13,135 nt of DNA from CAZMGD01 sp964565705 (lineage in GTDB: Bacteria > Actinomycetota > Acidimicrobiia > Acidimicrobiales > Ilumatobacteraceae): assembly GCA_964565705.1 (NCBI GenBank), contig CAZMGD010000110.1, forward strand, positions 1 to 13,135, given 5' to 3'. The stretch's first letter is position 1. Every line of letters starts with the position of its first letter. A program made the translations under genes and the position numbers. Below are positions 7,271 through 13,135 of the stretch, piece by piece. Below the pieces are notes generated by a model. The model did not search any database. It worked only from the letters and a program-made list of their open reading frames with translations, and had not been told where the DNA came from.

Positions 7271-7749
7271 GAGCCGGCAGGTTCCGTGTCGCCGCCCCAG
7301 ACCTCGTTCGCCTTCGCGTACACACCCTGGTCGTAGCTGAACTCGACGACGTTGCCCTCAGGGTCGGTCAGCGCGCAGATGTAGCCGATCGGCGGCGGCA
7401 TCTCGGTGGGCGGCCAGCTCAGGCAGCCCTCGGCCTTGCCGCGCTCGGCGATCGCGTCGATCTCGGCCCGACTCGTCATCTCGATGCCGATGTGGGCGAA
7501 CGGCGCGAGCGTCGGCTGCTTCTTGTCCTGGTCCTTGAAGAAGCTGACGAGCACGAGCACGAACGGCTTCTCGACCATGTCGCGCTGGCCGAGCCAGGCG
7601 CCGTAGCCGTCCGCGTCCTCGCGCTTGTCGAGCAGCTCGAGCGGCGTGTACCGCATGTACCAGTCGATCATCGCGTCGATGTCGCTGCAGGGCACCGCGA
7701 TGTGGGTCCACCGGGCCACCGGCGGATGCAGTGCGTATTCGTCAGCCAT
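7267..7749 (-). CDS. VOC-family (glyoxalase/bleomycin resistance/dioxygenase-like) protein
   Basis: Vicinal-oxygen-chelate fold protein of 160 aa with two beta-alpha-beta-beta-beta modules. Likely metal ligands are H16 (RWTHIAVP), H86 (FAHIGIEM) and E136 (GNVVEFSYDQ), the usual H/H/E set; the fourth position was not assigned. The segment LTDPEGNVVEF is a hallmark of the family. Such proteins isomerise hemithioacetals, open epoxides, cleave aromatic rings or bind drugs; which applies is unknown. ATG 7749 is preceded by GAGGTG at a proper distance. It is the first gene of a three-gene operon with TTGA and ATGA overlaps, pointing to a joint metabolic step with the SnoaL-like protein and reductase. 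Confidence 0.88.
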   Translation of the reverse strand: MADEYALHPPVARWTHIAVPCSDIDAMIDWYMRYTPLELLDKREDADGYGAWLGQRDMVEKPFVLVLVSFFKDQDKKQPTLAPFAHIGIEMTSRAEIDAIAERGKAEGCLSWPPTEMPPPIGYICALTDPEGNVVEFSYDQGVYAKANEVWGGDTEPAGS

Positions 7750-7800
7750 AGCTCAGCACCTCACGGGACGTCGCGGACGCGCAGCGCGCCCGCTCGCCGC

Positions 7801-7831
7801 ATCGTATTGCGTCCGGTCGCGTACTCGGCAA
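7801..7831 (-). promoter_or_regulatory. Putative promoter of the VOC-SnoaL-AKR operon
   Basis: On the minus strand TTGCCG (7826-7831) and TACGAT (7801-7806) are separated by 19 bp, slightly long. Transcription would begin near 7794, leaving a leader of about 45 nt before ATG 7749 with a GAGGTG ribosome binding site. Confidence 0.4.
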
Positions 7832-7850
7832 CCGTCCAGGTCAGGACGGG

Positions 7851-7856
7851 TACGGT
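7851..7856 (+). promoter_or_regulatory. -10 box of the DUF3052-type remnant, leaderless spacing
   Basis: TACGGT lies exactly 7 nt before ATG 7864, the spacing of a leaderless start, and matches the arrangement at clpB. It suggests that the promoter of the broken gene is still intact. No clear -35 element was found. Confidence 0.45.
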
Positions 7857-7863
7857 TGGACGG

Positions 7864-8017
7864 ATGGTCAGACCAACGGCCGAGCACGGCGCTTCAGCGG
7901 GGTACTCGGGCACGCCGCTGGCTACGAAGCTCGGGATCGTGCGCGATCTCGGAGGTGTGGTCCGGGCTGCGGGTCGTGTGGCGCAAGGAGCTGCGCTCTC
8001 AGCTCCGCTCGCGGTAG
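7864..8017 (+). pseudogene. DUF3052-type gene with internal deletion and frameshift
   Basis: Two recognisable ends of a DUF3052-family protein are joined without the middle. The first 25 codons (7864-7938) include GYSGTPLATKLGI, the family's conserved N-terminus. One base later, in another frame, 25 codons (7940-8014) give CAISEVWSGLRVVWRKELR and then TAG (8015-8017), matching the conserved C-terminal block of the form AIDDxWSGLRLVWRxE. Complete relatives are about 130-150 aa, so roughly 80-100 codons are missing and the halves are out of frame. The function of the family is unknown. The 3' end overlaps the metal ATPase gene, convergent, by 19 bp. Family assignment rests on remembered motifs, not a search. 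An assembly deletion is an alternative to true decay. Confidence 0.7.
7987..8006. terminator. Hairpin at the end of the metal ATPase gene
   Basis: GGAGCTG (7987-7993) and CAGCTCC (8000-8006) form a perfect 7-bp stem with the 6-nt loop CGCTCT. The ATPase stop codon (7999-8001) sits at the loop/stem border. There is no T tract, so the terminator role is tentative; it resembles the hairpin at 5903-5926 in enclosing a stop codon. Confidence 0.35.
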
Positions 8018-10458
8018 CGCAGCAGCCGGAGCGCGTTCGCGACCACCAGCAGTGTCGACCCCTCGTGGAGCACGACCGCTGGGCCGATCCCGGCCACGCC
8101 GGTCACGGTCGCGGCGAGGAGCACGAGCACGATGCCGAGGCTGGCGAACAGGTTCTGGCGGATCACCCTCGACGAGTGCCGACCAAGTCCGAACGCGAAC
8201 GGCAGCAGGCGGAGGTCGTCGCCCATGAGCGCGACGTCCGCCGCCTCCAGCGCGACGTCGGAACCGGCGGCGCCCATCGCGATGCCGACCGAGGCGCGCG
8301 CCAGTGCCGGCGCATCGTTGACGCCGTCGCCGATCATCGCCACCGAGCCGTGCGCCTGCCGCAGTTGCTCGATCGCCGTCACCTTGCCCGCCGGCAGGAG
8401 GTCGCCGCGGGCCTCGTCGGCGCCGACGGTCGTCGCCACCGCGTCGACCGCTGCCTGGTGGTCGCCCGACAGCACCACCGTGTGCCGGATCCCGACCCCG
8501 CGCAGCGCGGCGACGGCATCTGCGGCGTGGTCGCGTGGCGCGTCGAGGAGTCCGAGCACACCGAGTGTCCGACCATCGCACTGCACGACGACGATCGTGC
8601 GCCCCGCACGTTCGAGGTCGACGACGATCGCAACCGTCTCGGCATCGAGCCCGCGGCCCTCCCCGAACAGCAACGGATTGCCGACCACGACCTCGCGGCC
8701 GTCCACCTGCCCGACCACTCCCCGCCCGGCGAGCGCGTGCACCGTCGCCGCGTGCTGATCCGAACCGCGGGCAGGAAGGCCCGCATCCCGGCGTTGCTGC
8801 CCGCGGTCGGTGAGGAGGGCCCTGGCATCGCGGACGACGGCGCGGGCGAGTGGATGGTCGCTGTGCCGCTCGATCGCGATCGCCACGCGGAGCAAGTCGT
8901 CGCGGTCGACACCGGACACGGTGACGACGTCCACCAGGCTCGGATGGCCGGCGGTGAGCGTGCCGGTCTTGTCGAAGGCGACAGCGCGAACGGTGCCGAG
9001 GTGCTGGAGCGCCGCTCCACCCTTGACGAGCACGCCTCGCTGTCCCGCCCTGGCGATCGCCGCGAGCACCGCGCTCGGGATGGCCAGCGCCAACGCACAC
9101 GGGCTCGCCGCCACCAGCACCGCCATCGATCGGTAGAACGCGTCGCTCCAGCCCCAGCCGGACGCGATGCCGACGACGAGCACCACCACGACGAGCGCTA
9201 GCACGGCGGGCACGAACACGCGCTGGAAGCGATCGGTGAAGCGCTGCGTCGGCGACGGCTCGCTCTCGGCGTCGCGGACCATCGCCGCGACCCTGGCGAG
9301 CGTCGAGTCACCGGCGCGGCGCAGCACCTGCACCTCGAGCCGGCCCGACCCGTTGATCGTCCCGGCGAAGACCCGCCCGGAGGCAGGGATCCCGTCGGGA
9401 TCAGCGGCAGCCTCGGCGACGTCGCTCACCGCCGCCTTGTCGACGGGGATGCCTTCTCCGGTCAGCGCCGACTGGTCGACGCTGCTCCTGCCGTGGATGA
9501 CGAATCCGTCGGCGGCGATGCGTGCGTTCGGGCGGGCGAGGACCACGTCGCCCGGCCGCAGGTCGCCGACGGGCACCTCGCGCTCGCCGTCGCGGAGGAC
9601 GGCGGTGGCCGGGGCGATCTCGGCCAATGCATCGATCGCCCCCCTGGCCCGACCCATCGCGTAGCCCTCGAGCGCGTGGCCCAGCCCGAACAACACGAGC
9701 AGCAGCGCGGCGTCGTGCCACCGCCCGATCGATGCGGCACCGAGCGCGGCGACGAGCATGAGGAGGTCGATCTCGAACGTCCGGGCGCGCAGCTTGTCGA
9801 TCGCTTCCCGCGCCACGAACCAGCCGGCGAGGCCGAACGAGGCGACGAAAAGCCCCGTTGCCAGACCGTGCCACGAGCTGGCGAGCTCGAGCGCCAGGCC
9901 CGCACCCCAGAGCACGGCGGCGACGATGGAACTGAACAGCTCGACCCGTCCACCGTGGTGATGGTCCGCGTGGTGGTGGTCGTGGTGGTCGTGGTGGTCG
10001 TGGTCGTGGTCCGGGCCGCCGACGTCGAGTCCGAGATCGCGAGCCGAGTCGACGAGCGCGTCGAGCGCTCCTTCGGAGACGTCGACCTCGGCGCGTACCG
10101 TCGATGCGGTGACCGTCAGCTCGACGACGCCCGGCAGCGCCCCCAGCTCGCGCTCGATCGCCGCCGCGCGACGCACCGACAAGCGAGAGCGTTGCGGCCA
10201 CAGGACGTGCTGGTACCGGCCGGTGAGATGGGCTCCCGCCGACTCCGCCAGCTCGCGGATCTCGTCGAGTCCCGTCGCCGCCGGGTCGTAGTGCAGGCAC
10301 AACCGCGCCGGATCGGTCTCCGTCGCCGCCACCACGTGCACCTCGTCGAGCCCGGGCTGCCGGTCGAGGCTGGCGACCAGCCGATCGACGCAGCGGTCGC
10401 GTCCGTCGATCGCGTCCGGCAAGAGCACCGGAAGATCGAGGGCGAGCTTGTCAGCCAT
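7999..10458 (-). CDS. P1B-4 type heavy-metal efflux ATPase (CoaT/CtpD-like) with His-rich linker
   Basis: Membrane P-type ATPase, 819 aa, that exports transition metal ions at the cost of ATP. Seen: actuator TGEG (333-336); ion-site motif SPC (452-454) in the segment AASPCALALAIP; phosphorylation site DKTGT (D496); SDHPLA (533-538) HP motif; hinge GDGVND (710-715); and HEGST (798-802) in the last helix. SPC plus HEG(G/S)T defines subgroup P1B-4, whose studied members move Co(II), Fe(II), Ni(II) or Zn(II). The N-terminus is unusual: two HMA-like folds (about 8-80 and 90-147) with no CxxC, then HDHDHHDHHDHHHADHHH (151-168), 12 His in 18 residues. ATG 10458 is chosen over ATG 10485, which lies inside the operator. 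Confidence 0.93.
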   Translation of the reverse strand: MADKLALDLPVLLPDAIDGRDRCVDRLVASLDRQPGLDEVHVVAATETDPARLCLHYDPAATGLDEIRELAESAGAHLTGRYQHVLWPQRSRLSVRRAAAIERELGALPGVVELTVTASTVRAEVDVSEGALDALVDSARDLGLDVGGPDHDHDHHDHHDHHHADHHHGGRVELFSSIVAAVLWGAGLALELASSWHGLATGLFVASFGLAGWFVAREAIDKLRARTFEIDLLMLVAALGAASIGRWHDAALLLVLFGLGHALEGYAMGRARGAIDALAEIAPATAVLRDGEREVPVGDLRPGDVVLARPNARIAADGFVIHGRSSVDQSALTGEGIPVDKAAVSDVAEAAADPDGIPASGRVFAGTINGSGRLEVQVLRRAGDSTLARVAAMVRDAESEPSPTQRFTDRFQRVFVPAVLALVVVVLVVGIASGWGWSDAFYRSMAVLVAASPCALALAIPSAVLAAIARAGQRGVLVKGGAALQHLGTVRAVAFDKTGTLTAGHPSLVDVVTVSGVDRDDLLRVAIAIERHSDHPLARAVVRDARALLTDRGQQRRDAGLPARGSDQHAATVHALAGRGVVGQVDGREVVVGNPLLFGEGRGLDAETVAIVVDLERAGRTIVVVQCDGRTLGVLGLLDAPRDHAADAVAALRGVGIRHTVVLSGDHQAAVDAVATTVGADEARGDLLPAGKVTAIEQLRQAHGSVAMIGDGVNDAPALARASVGIAMGAAGSDVALEAADVALMGDDLRLLPFAFGLGRHSSRVIRQNLFASLGIVLVLLAATVTGVAGIGPAVVLHEGSTLLVVANALRLLRYRERS
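9974..10000. repeat. Tandem 9-bp repeat encoding the His-rich linker
   Basis: Three perfect copies of TGGTGGTCG (9974-9982, 9983-9991, 9992-10000), followed by the partial unit TGGTCG, lie in the ATPase gene. On the coding strand each copy adds Asp-His-His. Slippage here would change the tract by three residues at a time without a frameshift. Confidence 0.8.
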
Positions 10459-10480
10459 TGAGAACCGTTCCCGTGAAACG

Positions 10481-10506
10481 AACATCTGAACAACTATTCA
10501 GATGTT
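10481..10506 (-). promoter_or_regulatory. ArsR/SmtB-like operator of the metal ATPase
   Basis: Perfect inverted repeat: AACATCTGAA (10481-10490), spacer CAACTA, TTCAGATGTT (10497-10506). Read as 12-2-12, it holds the core TGAACA, two bases, TATTCA, the layout known for SmtB/CzrA/CadC-type metal sensors. It covers the predicted -10 box and start site of the ATPase promoter. No ArsR-family gene lies in the window, so the repressor must act in trans. Confidence 0.7.
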
Positions 10507-10530
10507 ACATCCGCAAGAACAGTGCTGCAA
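10502..10530 (-). promoter_or_regulatory. Sigma-70-type promoter of the metal ATPase
   Basis: On the minus strand TTGCAG (10525-10530) and TAACAT (10502-10507) are separated by exactly 17 bp. Transcription would start near 10495, inside the palindrome, giving a leader of about 37 nt with a weak GGGAACGG ribosome site before ATG 10458. Confidence 0.55.
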
Positions 10531-10561
10531 CGGGGCGGGAGAGAGGAGGCAGGTGACCGAG

Positions 10562-10577
10562 GCTTCGCGAGCGAAGC
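10562..10577 (-). terminator. Possible terminator hairpin after hspR
   Basis: GCTTCG (10562-10567) and CGAAGC (10572-10577) form a 6-bp stem with a CGAG loop, 6 nt after the hspR stop codon. No T tract follows on the minus strand. It would separate the heat-shock operon from the metal ATPase, which has its own promoter. Confidence 0.35.
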
Positions 10578-10583
10578 GAGCCA

Positions 10584-10964
10584 TCAAGAACGTTCCCCGA
10601 ACACGGCGAGGGTCTGGCGCAGGGGCACGAGGTCGCGACGGGTGCGGCGCTCGGCCTCGGCCGTCGCCTGGGCGACGGCCGACTGAGCCGCCTCCAGCTC
10701 GGCGCGCAGACGCGCGTTCTCTGCCTCGAGCGCCATGACGCGGCGGATGCCCTCGAGGTTCATCCCCTCGCCGGCGAGCTCGGCGATGCGCCGCAAGCGT
10801 TCGATGTCATCATCGCTGTAGCGACGGTTCCCGCCCTGGGTGCGCGCCGGCTGCACGAGACCTCGGCGCTCGTAGATGCGCAGCGTCTGGGGGTGCATCC
10901 CGGCCAGCTCGGCGGCGACGGAGATGACGTAGACGGCGTGGGTTCGTGAACGGTGGATGGCCAT
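10584..10964 (-). CDS. hspR: HspR, MerR-family heat-shock repressor
   Basis: Repressor of the dnaK operon and of clpB in actinobacteria; DnaK acts as its co-repressor in Streptomyces. The 126-aa protein has a MerR helix-turn-helix and wing at about 11-55: YVISVAAELAGMHPQTLRI, YERRGLVQPARTQGGNRRYS, the HspR form of the family signature. LAGEGMNLEGIRRVMALE (63-80) leads into a coiled coil (80-108), and a short tail LVPLRQTLAVF follows. No metal-binding Cys cluster is present, so it is not a plausible metal sensor for the neighbouring ATPase. ATG 10964 lies 6 nt after the dnaJ stop, with GGGAG at the dnaJ end as ribosome site, so it is the last gene of the operon. It probably binds the HAIR-like site at 1943-1969. 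Confidence 0.95.
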   Translation of the reverse strand: MAIHRSRTHAVYVISVAAELAGMHPQTLRIYERRGLVQPARTQGGNRRYSDDDIERLRRIAELAGEGMNLEGIRRVMALEAENARLRAELEAAQSAVAQATAEAERRTRRDLVPLRQTLAVFGERS

Positions 10965-10970
10965 GGTGGA

Positions 10971-12110
10971 TCAGCTCCCGAGGTAGGCCCGGGGTGAGGC
11001 GGTCGTCGCCTCGGCGAGCTGCTCGACGGCAGCTCGCTCGGCGTCGGTGAGTGTGGATGGGACGACGACGTCGACGGTGACGATCAGGTCACCGTGGTGC
11101 TTGCCGTTGTCGAGGCCCTTGCCCTTCACCCGGTGGCGCGAGCCGTTCTGGGTGCCGGGCTTCAGCCGCAGCGAGACCTGGTGGTCGAGCGTCGGCACCT
11201 GGATCGTTGCACCGAGCGCGGCCTCGGCGAACGTGATCGGCACGCGCACCGTGAGGTTCAGCCCGTCGCGGCCGAACAGCCGGTGCGGCGCGACGTGGCA
11301 TTCGACGTAGAGGTCGCCGTTCGGGCCCCCGTTGCGGCCCGGACCGCCGCGACCCTTGAGCCGGATGCGCTGGCCGTCGGCGACGCCGGCGGGAATGCGC
11401 ACCTTGACCTCGCGAGGCCGGCGCTCGGTGCCGGTACCACGACAGGTCGGGCATGGATGCTCGATGACGACGCCGCCGCCTTGGCAGCGCGGGCACGGCG
11501 ACGACAGCGAGAAGAAACCCTGGTTGTCGTCGATCACACCGCGGCCACCGCACTGCGGGCACACGATCGGCGAGGTGCCGGGCTTGGCGCCGTTGCCCCC
11601 GCACGTGCCGCACTGGGCGTCGGTGGTGAGGTGCAGCGTCGTGGTGATGCCCCGCGCCGCGTCCTCGAAGTCGAGGGTCAGCTCGGCGTTGATGTCGGCG
11701 CCACGACGCGGCTGCACACCACTGGCGCCGGGGCCAGCACCGCGACGGCCGGGACCGCCGCCGCGCCCGAACATCTGGCCGAGGACGTCGCCGAGGCCAC
11801 CCGCACCGAAGTTGACGTCGCCGGTGTTGAAGCGGAACCCGCCGGGCCCACCGCCACCGAAGCCACCCATCGGGCCCATGAGCCGGACCTCGTCGTACTC
11901 CTTGCGCGTCTCCTCGTCGCCGAGCACGTCGTACGCGGCGGCGATCTCCTTGAAGCGCTCCTCGGCGGCGCTGTTCCCCGGGTTCGCATCGGGATGGTTC
12001 TCCCGCGCCAGCTTCCGGTACGCCTTGGTGATGTCCTTGGCCGTCGCGGTCGAGGCGACGCCGAGCACCTCGTAGTAGTCCTTCTCGAACCACTCACGCG
12101 ACGGGGCCAT
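10971..12110 (-). CDS. dnaJ: DnaJ (type I Hsp40 co-chaperone)
   Basis: Delivers unfolded substrates to DnaK and stimulates its ATPase; cytoplasmic, 379 aa. J domain at about 10-75 with HPD (39-41) in ENHPDANPG. The Gly/Phe-rich linker (79-130) is extended by Gly-Pro-Arg repeats. Four zinc-binding CxxCxGxG-type repeats follow: CGTCGGNG (C167, C170), CPQCGGRG (C184, C187), CPRCQGGG (C206, C209), CPTCRGTG (C220, C223). The C-terminal substrate-binding domains run from about 233 to 352. All four repeats make it class I; the third ends GGG. ATG 12110 starts 3 nt after the grpE stop, with GGTGAGG ahead, so translation is coupled. Confidence 0.97.
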   Translation of the reverse strand: MAPSREWFEKDYYEVLGVASTATAKDITKAYRKLARENHPDANPGNSAAEERFKEIAAAYDVLGDEETRKEYDEVRLMGPMGGFGGGGPGGFRFNTGDVNFGAGGLGDVLGQMFGRGGGPGRRGAGPGASGVQPRRGADINAELTLDFEDAARGITTTLHLTTDAQCGTCGGNGAKPGTSPIVCPQCGGRGVIDDNQGFFSLSSPCPRCQGGGVVIEHPCPTCRGTGTERRPREVKVRIPAGVADGQRIRLKGRGGPGRNGGPNGDLYVECHVAPHRLFGRDGLNLTVRVPITFAEAALGATIQVPTLDHQVSLRLKPGTQNGSRHRVKGKGLDNGKHHGDLIVTVDVVVPSTLTDAERAAVEQLAEATTASPRAYLGS

Positions 12111-12113
12111 CGG

Positions 12114-12680
12114 TCATCCCCTCACCTTCACCATCGCCGGCCGGAGCACCTTGCCCTTCCAGCGGTAGCCGGTGCGCAGCACCTCGCTGACGACCGGGCC
12201 ACCAGGCTCGTCGCTCGGCTCGTGCAGGACCGCGTCCGCGACGGATGGGTCGAAGGGCTGGTCGGCGAGATCGAGCGGCTCGAGTCCTTGACGCTGCAAC
12301 GCGCCGATCAACGCGGACCAGATCGGCTCGACGCCGTCTGCCCCGTGGGCGAACGCTGCCTCGCACGCATCGAGTACCGGGAGCAGCTCGTCGACGACCT
12401 TGAGCGCCACGCGGTCGGCATCGGCCGCGGCCTGCGCCTGGGATCGCTTGCGGTAGTTCTCGAAGTCGGCCTGGATGCGCTGGGCGATCGCTTTGAACTC
12501 GTCGCGCTCGGCGAGCGCCGAGGCGACGAGATCCAGGTCGGCGGCGGCCGCTTCGGCGGCGTCGCCGTCGGCACCGAACACGGGGCGGTCGATCGGGCCG
12601 GAGAGGTCCTCGACCTCGCTGGCCCGTTCGACCTCGCCGTCGTCGCCGACCGACTCGGGGGGGTCGGTGTGGTCCGTCAT
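12114..12680 (-). CDS. grpE: GrpE nucleotide exchange factor
   Basis: Homodimeric nucleotide exchange factor that releases ADP from DnaK; 188 aa. An acidic disordered N-terminus (1-50) is followed by the long dimer helix containing ERDEFKAIAQRIQADFENYRKR, of which ADFENYRKR (around 70-78) is the family hallmark, and a C-terminal beta domain with FDPSVADAV and VLRTGYRWKGKVLRPAMVKV-type ending (PS00000-like signature position, no search done). ATG 12680 is chosen because an upstream ATG (12737) would add a Ser/Arg-rich shadow of the dnaK tail and overlap dnaK by 47 nt. The gene begins 10 nt after the dnaK stop and ends 3 nt before dnaJ. The alternative reading MVKVRG end is intact, so the gene looks whole. 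Confidence 0.95.
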   Translation of the reverse strand: MTDHTDPPESVGDDGEVERASEVEDLSGPIDRPVFGADGDAAEAAAADLDLVASALAERDEFKAIAQRIQADFENYRKRSQAQAAADADRVALKVVDELLPVLDACEAAFAHGADGVEPIWSALIGALQRQGLEPLDLADQPFDPSVADAVLHEPSDEPGGPVVSEVLRTGYRWKGKVLRPAMVKVRG

Positions 12681-12690
12681 GAGCTCGCGC

Positions 12691-13135
12691 TCACTTCTCC
12701 TCGTCGACGATCTCGGCGTCGACGATCTCGGTGTCATCGACCGAGCCGGCCCCGGATCCGTCGGCCTGGCCCGATGCCGAGGTGCCAGCGGCGTTGGCGT
12801 CGCGGGCGGCGGTCTCGTAGAGCTTCTGGCTGAACGCCTGGCTGGCTCCCATCAGCTTCTCCGTGGCCTCCTTGATCGCCGCCGTGTCGTTGCCACCGAG
12901 CGCTGCCTTGAGCTCCGACAGCGGCTGCTCGACCGCAGCCTTCTCGTCGGCGGACACCTTGTCGCCCTGCTCGCGCAGCACCTTCTCGGTCTGGTAGACG
13001 AGCGAGTCGGCGTTGTTGCGGACCTCGGCCTCCTCGCGGCGGCGCTTGTCCTCCTCGGCGTGGGCCTCGGCGTCGCGCACCATGCGGTCGATGTCGTCCT
13101 TGGCGAGCGTGCTCTGCCCGCTGATCGTCATCGAC
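12691..13135 (-). CDS. dnaK: DnaK (Hsp70), C-terminal 148 residues; 5' part outside window
   Basis: Main ATP-dependent chaperone of the operon. Only the end is visible: TISGQSTLAKDDIDRMV at the close of the substrate-binding beta domain, then the helical lid with AEAHAEEDKRRREEAEVRN, and a Gly/Ala/Ser-rich tail ending EIVDAEIVDEEK, the acidic tail typical of actinobacterial DnaK. The frame is open through 13134 upstream of the internal ATG at 13131, which is therefore not the true start. The promoter and any HAIR sites of the operon lie beyond the right edge. Gene order dnaK, grpE, dnaJ, hspR is the standard actinobacterial arrangement. Confidence 0.96.
   Translation of the reverse strand, partial: SMTISGQSTLAKDDIDRMVRDAEAHAEEDKRRREEAEVRNNADSLVYQTEKVLREQGDKVSADEKAAVEQPLSELKAALGGNDTAAIKEATEKLMGASQAFSQKLYETAARDANAAGTSASGQADGSGAGSVDDTEIVDAEIVDEEK

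Noticed and set aside
7492..9201. 569-residue plus-strand open frame opposite the VOC and metal ATPase genes
   Set aside because: It is a shadow frame; only its short stretch 7864-7938 is meaningful, as the N-terminal piece of the DUF3052-type remnant.
9955..10013. Short direct repeats considered as a CRISPR or VNTR element
   Set aside because: The 9-bp units are in frame within a coding gene and have no spacers; they encode the His tract.
9493..10461. 322-residue plus-strand open frame with a Val-rich run
   Set aside because: The Val run is the antisense of the His/Asp tract of the metal ATPase.
10459..10485. Nine-residue N-terminal extension of the metal ATPase from ATG 10485
   Set aside because: That ATG lies within the operator palindrome and close to the predicted transcription start, and the added residues do not look like family sequence; ATG 10458 fits better.
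10584..10964. The MerR-family gene beside the metal ATPase as its metal-responsive regulator (CueR/ZntR type)
   Set aside because: It has the HspR form of the MerR signature, is fused to the dnaJ operon, and lacks metal-binding cysteines; the ATPase operator is ArsR-like, not the MerR spacer type.
11094..12833. 579-residue plus-strand open frame opposite dnaJ, grpE and dnaK
   Set aside because: It is antisense to three certain chaperone genes and has no recognisable domain.

Overview
This is a GC-rich (about 70% by eye) bacterial chromosome segment. The gene order dnaK-grpE-dnaJ-hspR, a MerR-type HspR and a HAIR-like palindrome before clpB point to Actinomycetota. The very high GC, the TANNNT boxes placed 7-9 nt before start codons (leaderless style) and the protein flavour suggest an Acidimicrobiia-like (Ilumatobacter-like) lineage. 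That placement is an inference, not a proof.

Layout, left to right. (1) 1-1917, minus: 5' three quarters of clpB, cut by the left edge. (2) 1918-2044: divergent control region with a perfect 27-bp palindrome next to clpB. (3) 2045-5903, plus: a four-gene unit of NitT/TauT-type ABC ATPase, permease and lipoprotein binding protein, then a zinc-type MDR dehydrogenase. (4) 7749-5913, minus: a tightly overlapping operon of VOC protein, SnoaL-like protein and aldo/keto reductase, convergent with (3) across a strong hairpin. (5) 7864-8017, plus: a decayed DUF3052-type gene with its middle deleted. (6) 10458-7999, minus: a P1B-4 type metal-efflux ATPase with a His-rich linker and an ArsR/SmtB-like operator over its promoter. 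(7) 13135-10584, minus: the heat-shock operon dnaK (3' end only), grpE, dnaJ, hspR.

How they work together. DnaK, GrpE, DnaJ and ClpB form the disaggregation and refolding machine. HspR is the expected repressor of its own operon and of clpB, and the palindrome before clpB keeps the spacing of the HspR operator. About 8.6 kb of transport, redox and metal-efflux genes lies between hspR and clpB. The ATPase seems to be controlled separately by a metal-sensing ArsR-family repressor whose gene is not here. The ABC/dehydrogenase unit and the VOC/SnoaL/AKR operon look like small-molecule uptake and catabolic modules of unknown substrate.

No rRNA, tRNA, IS element, CRISPR array or integration site was recognised. 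No gene-free stretch exceeds 300 bases; the longest (7750-7998) holds the DUF3052 remnant and two promoters. I found no convincing wholly new system. The most notable items are the DUF3052 deletion remnant, the two operator palindromes and the unusual N-terminus of the metal ATPase.
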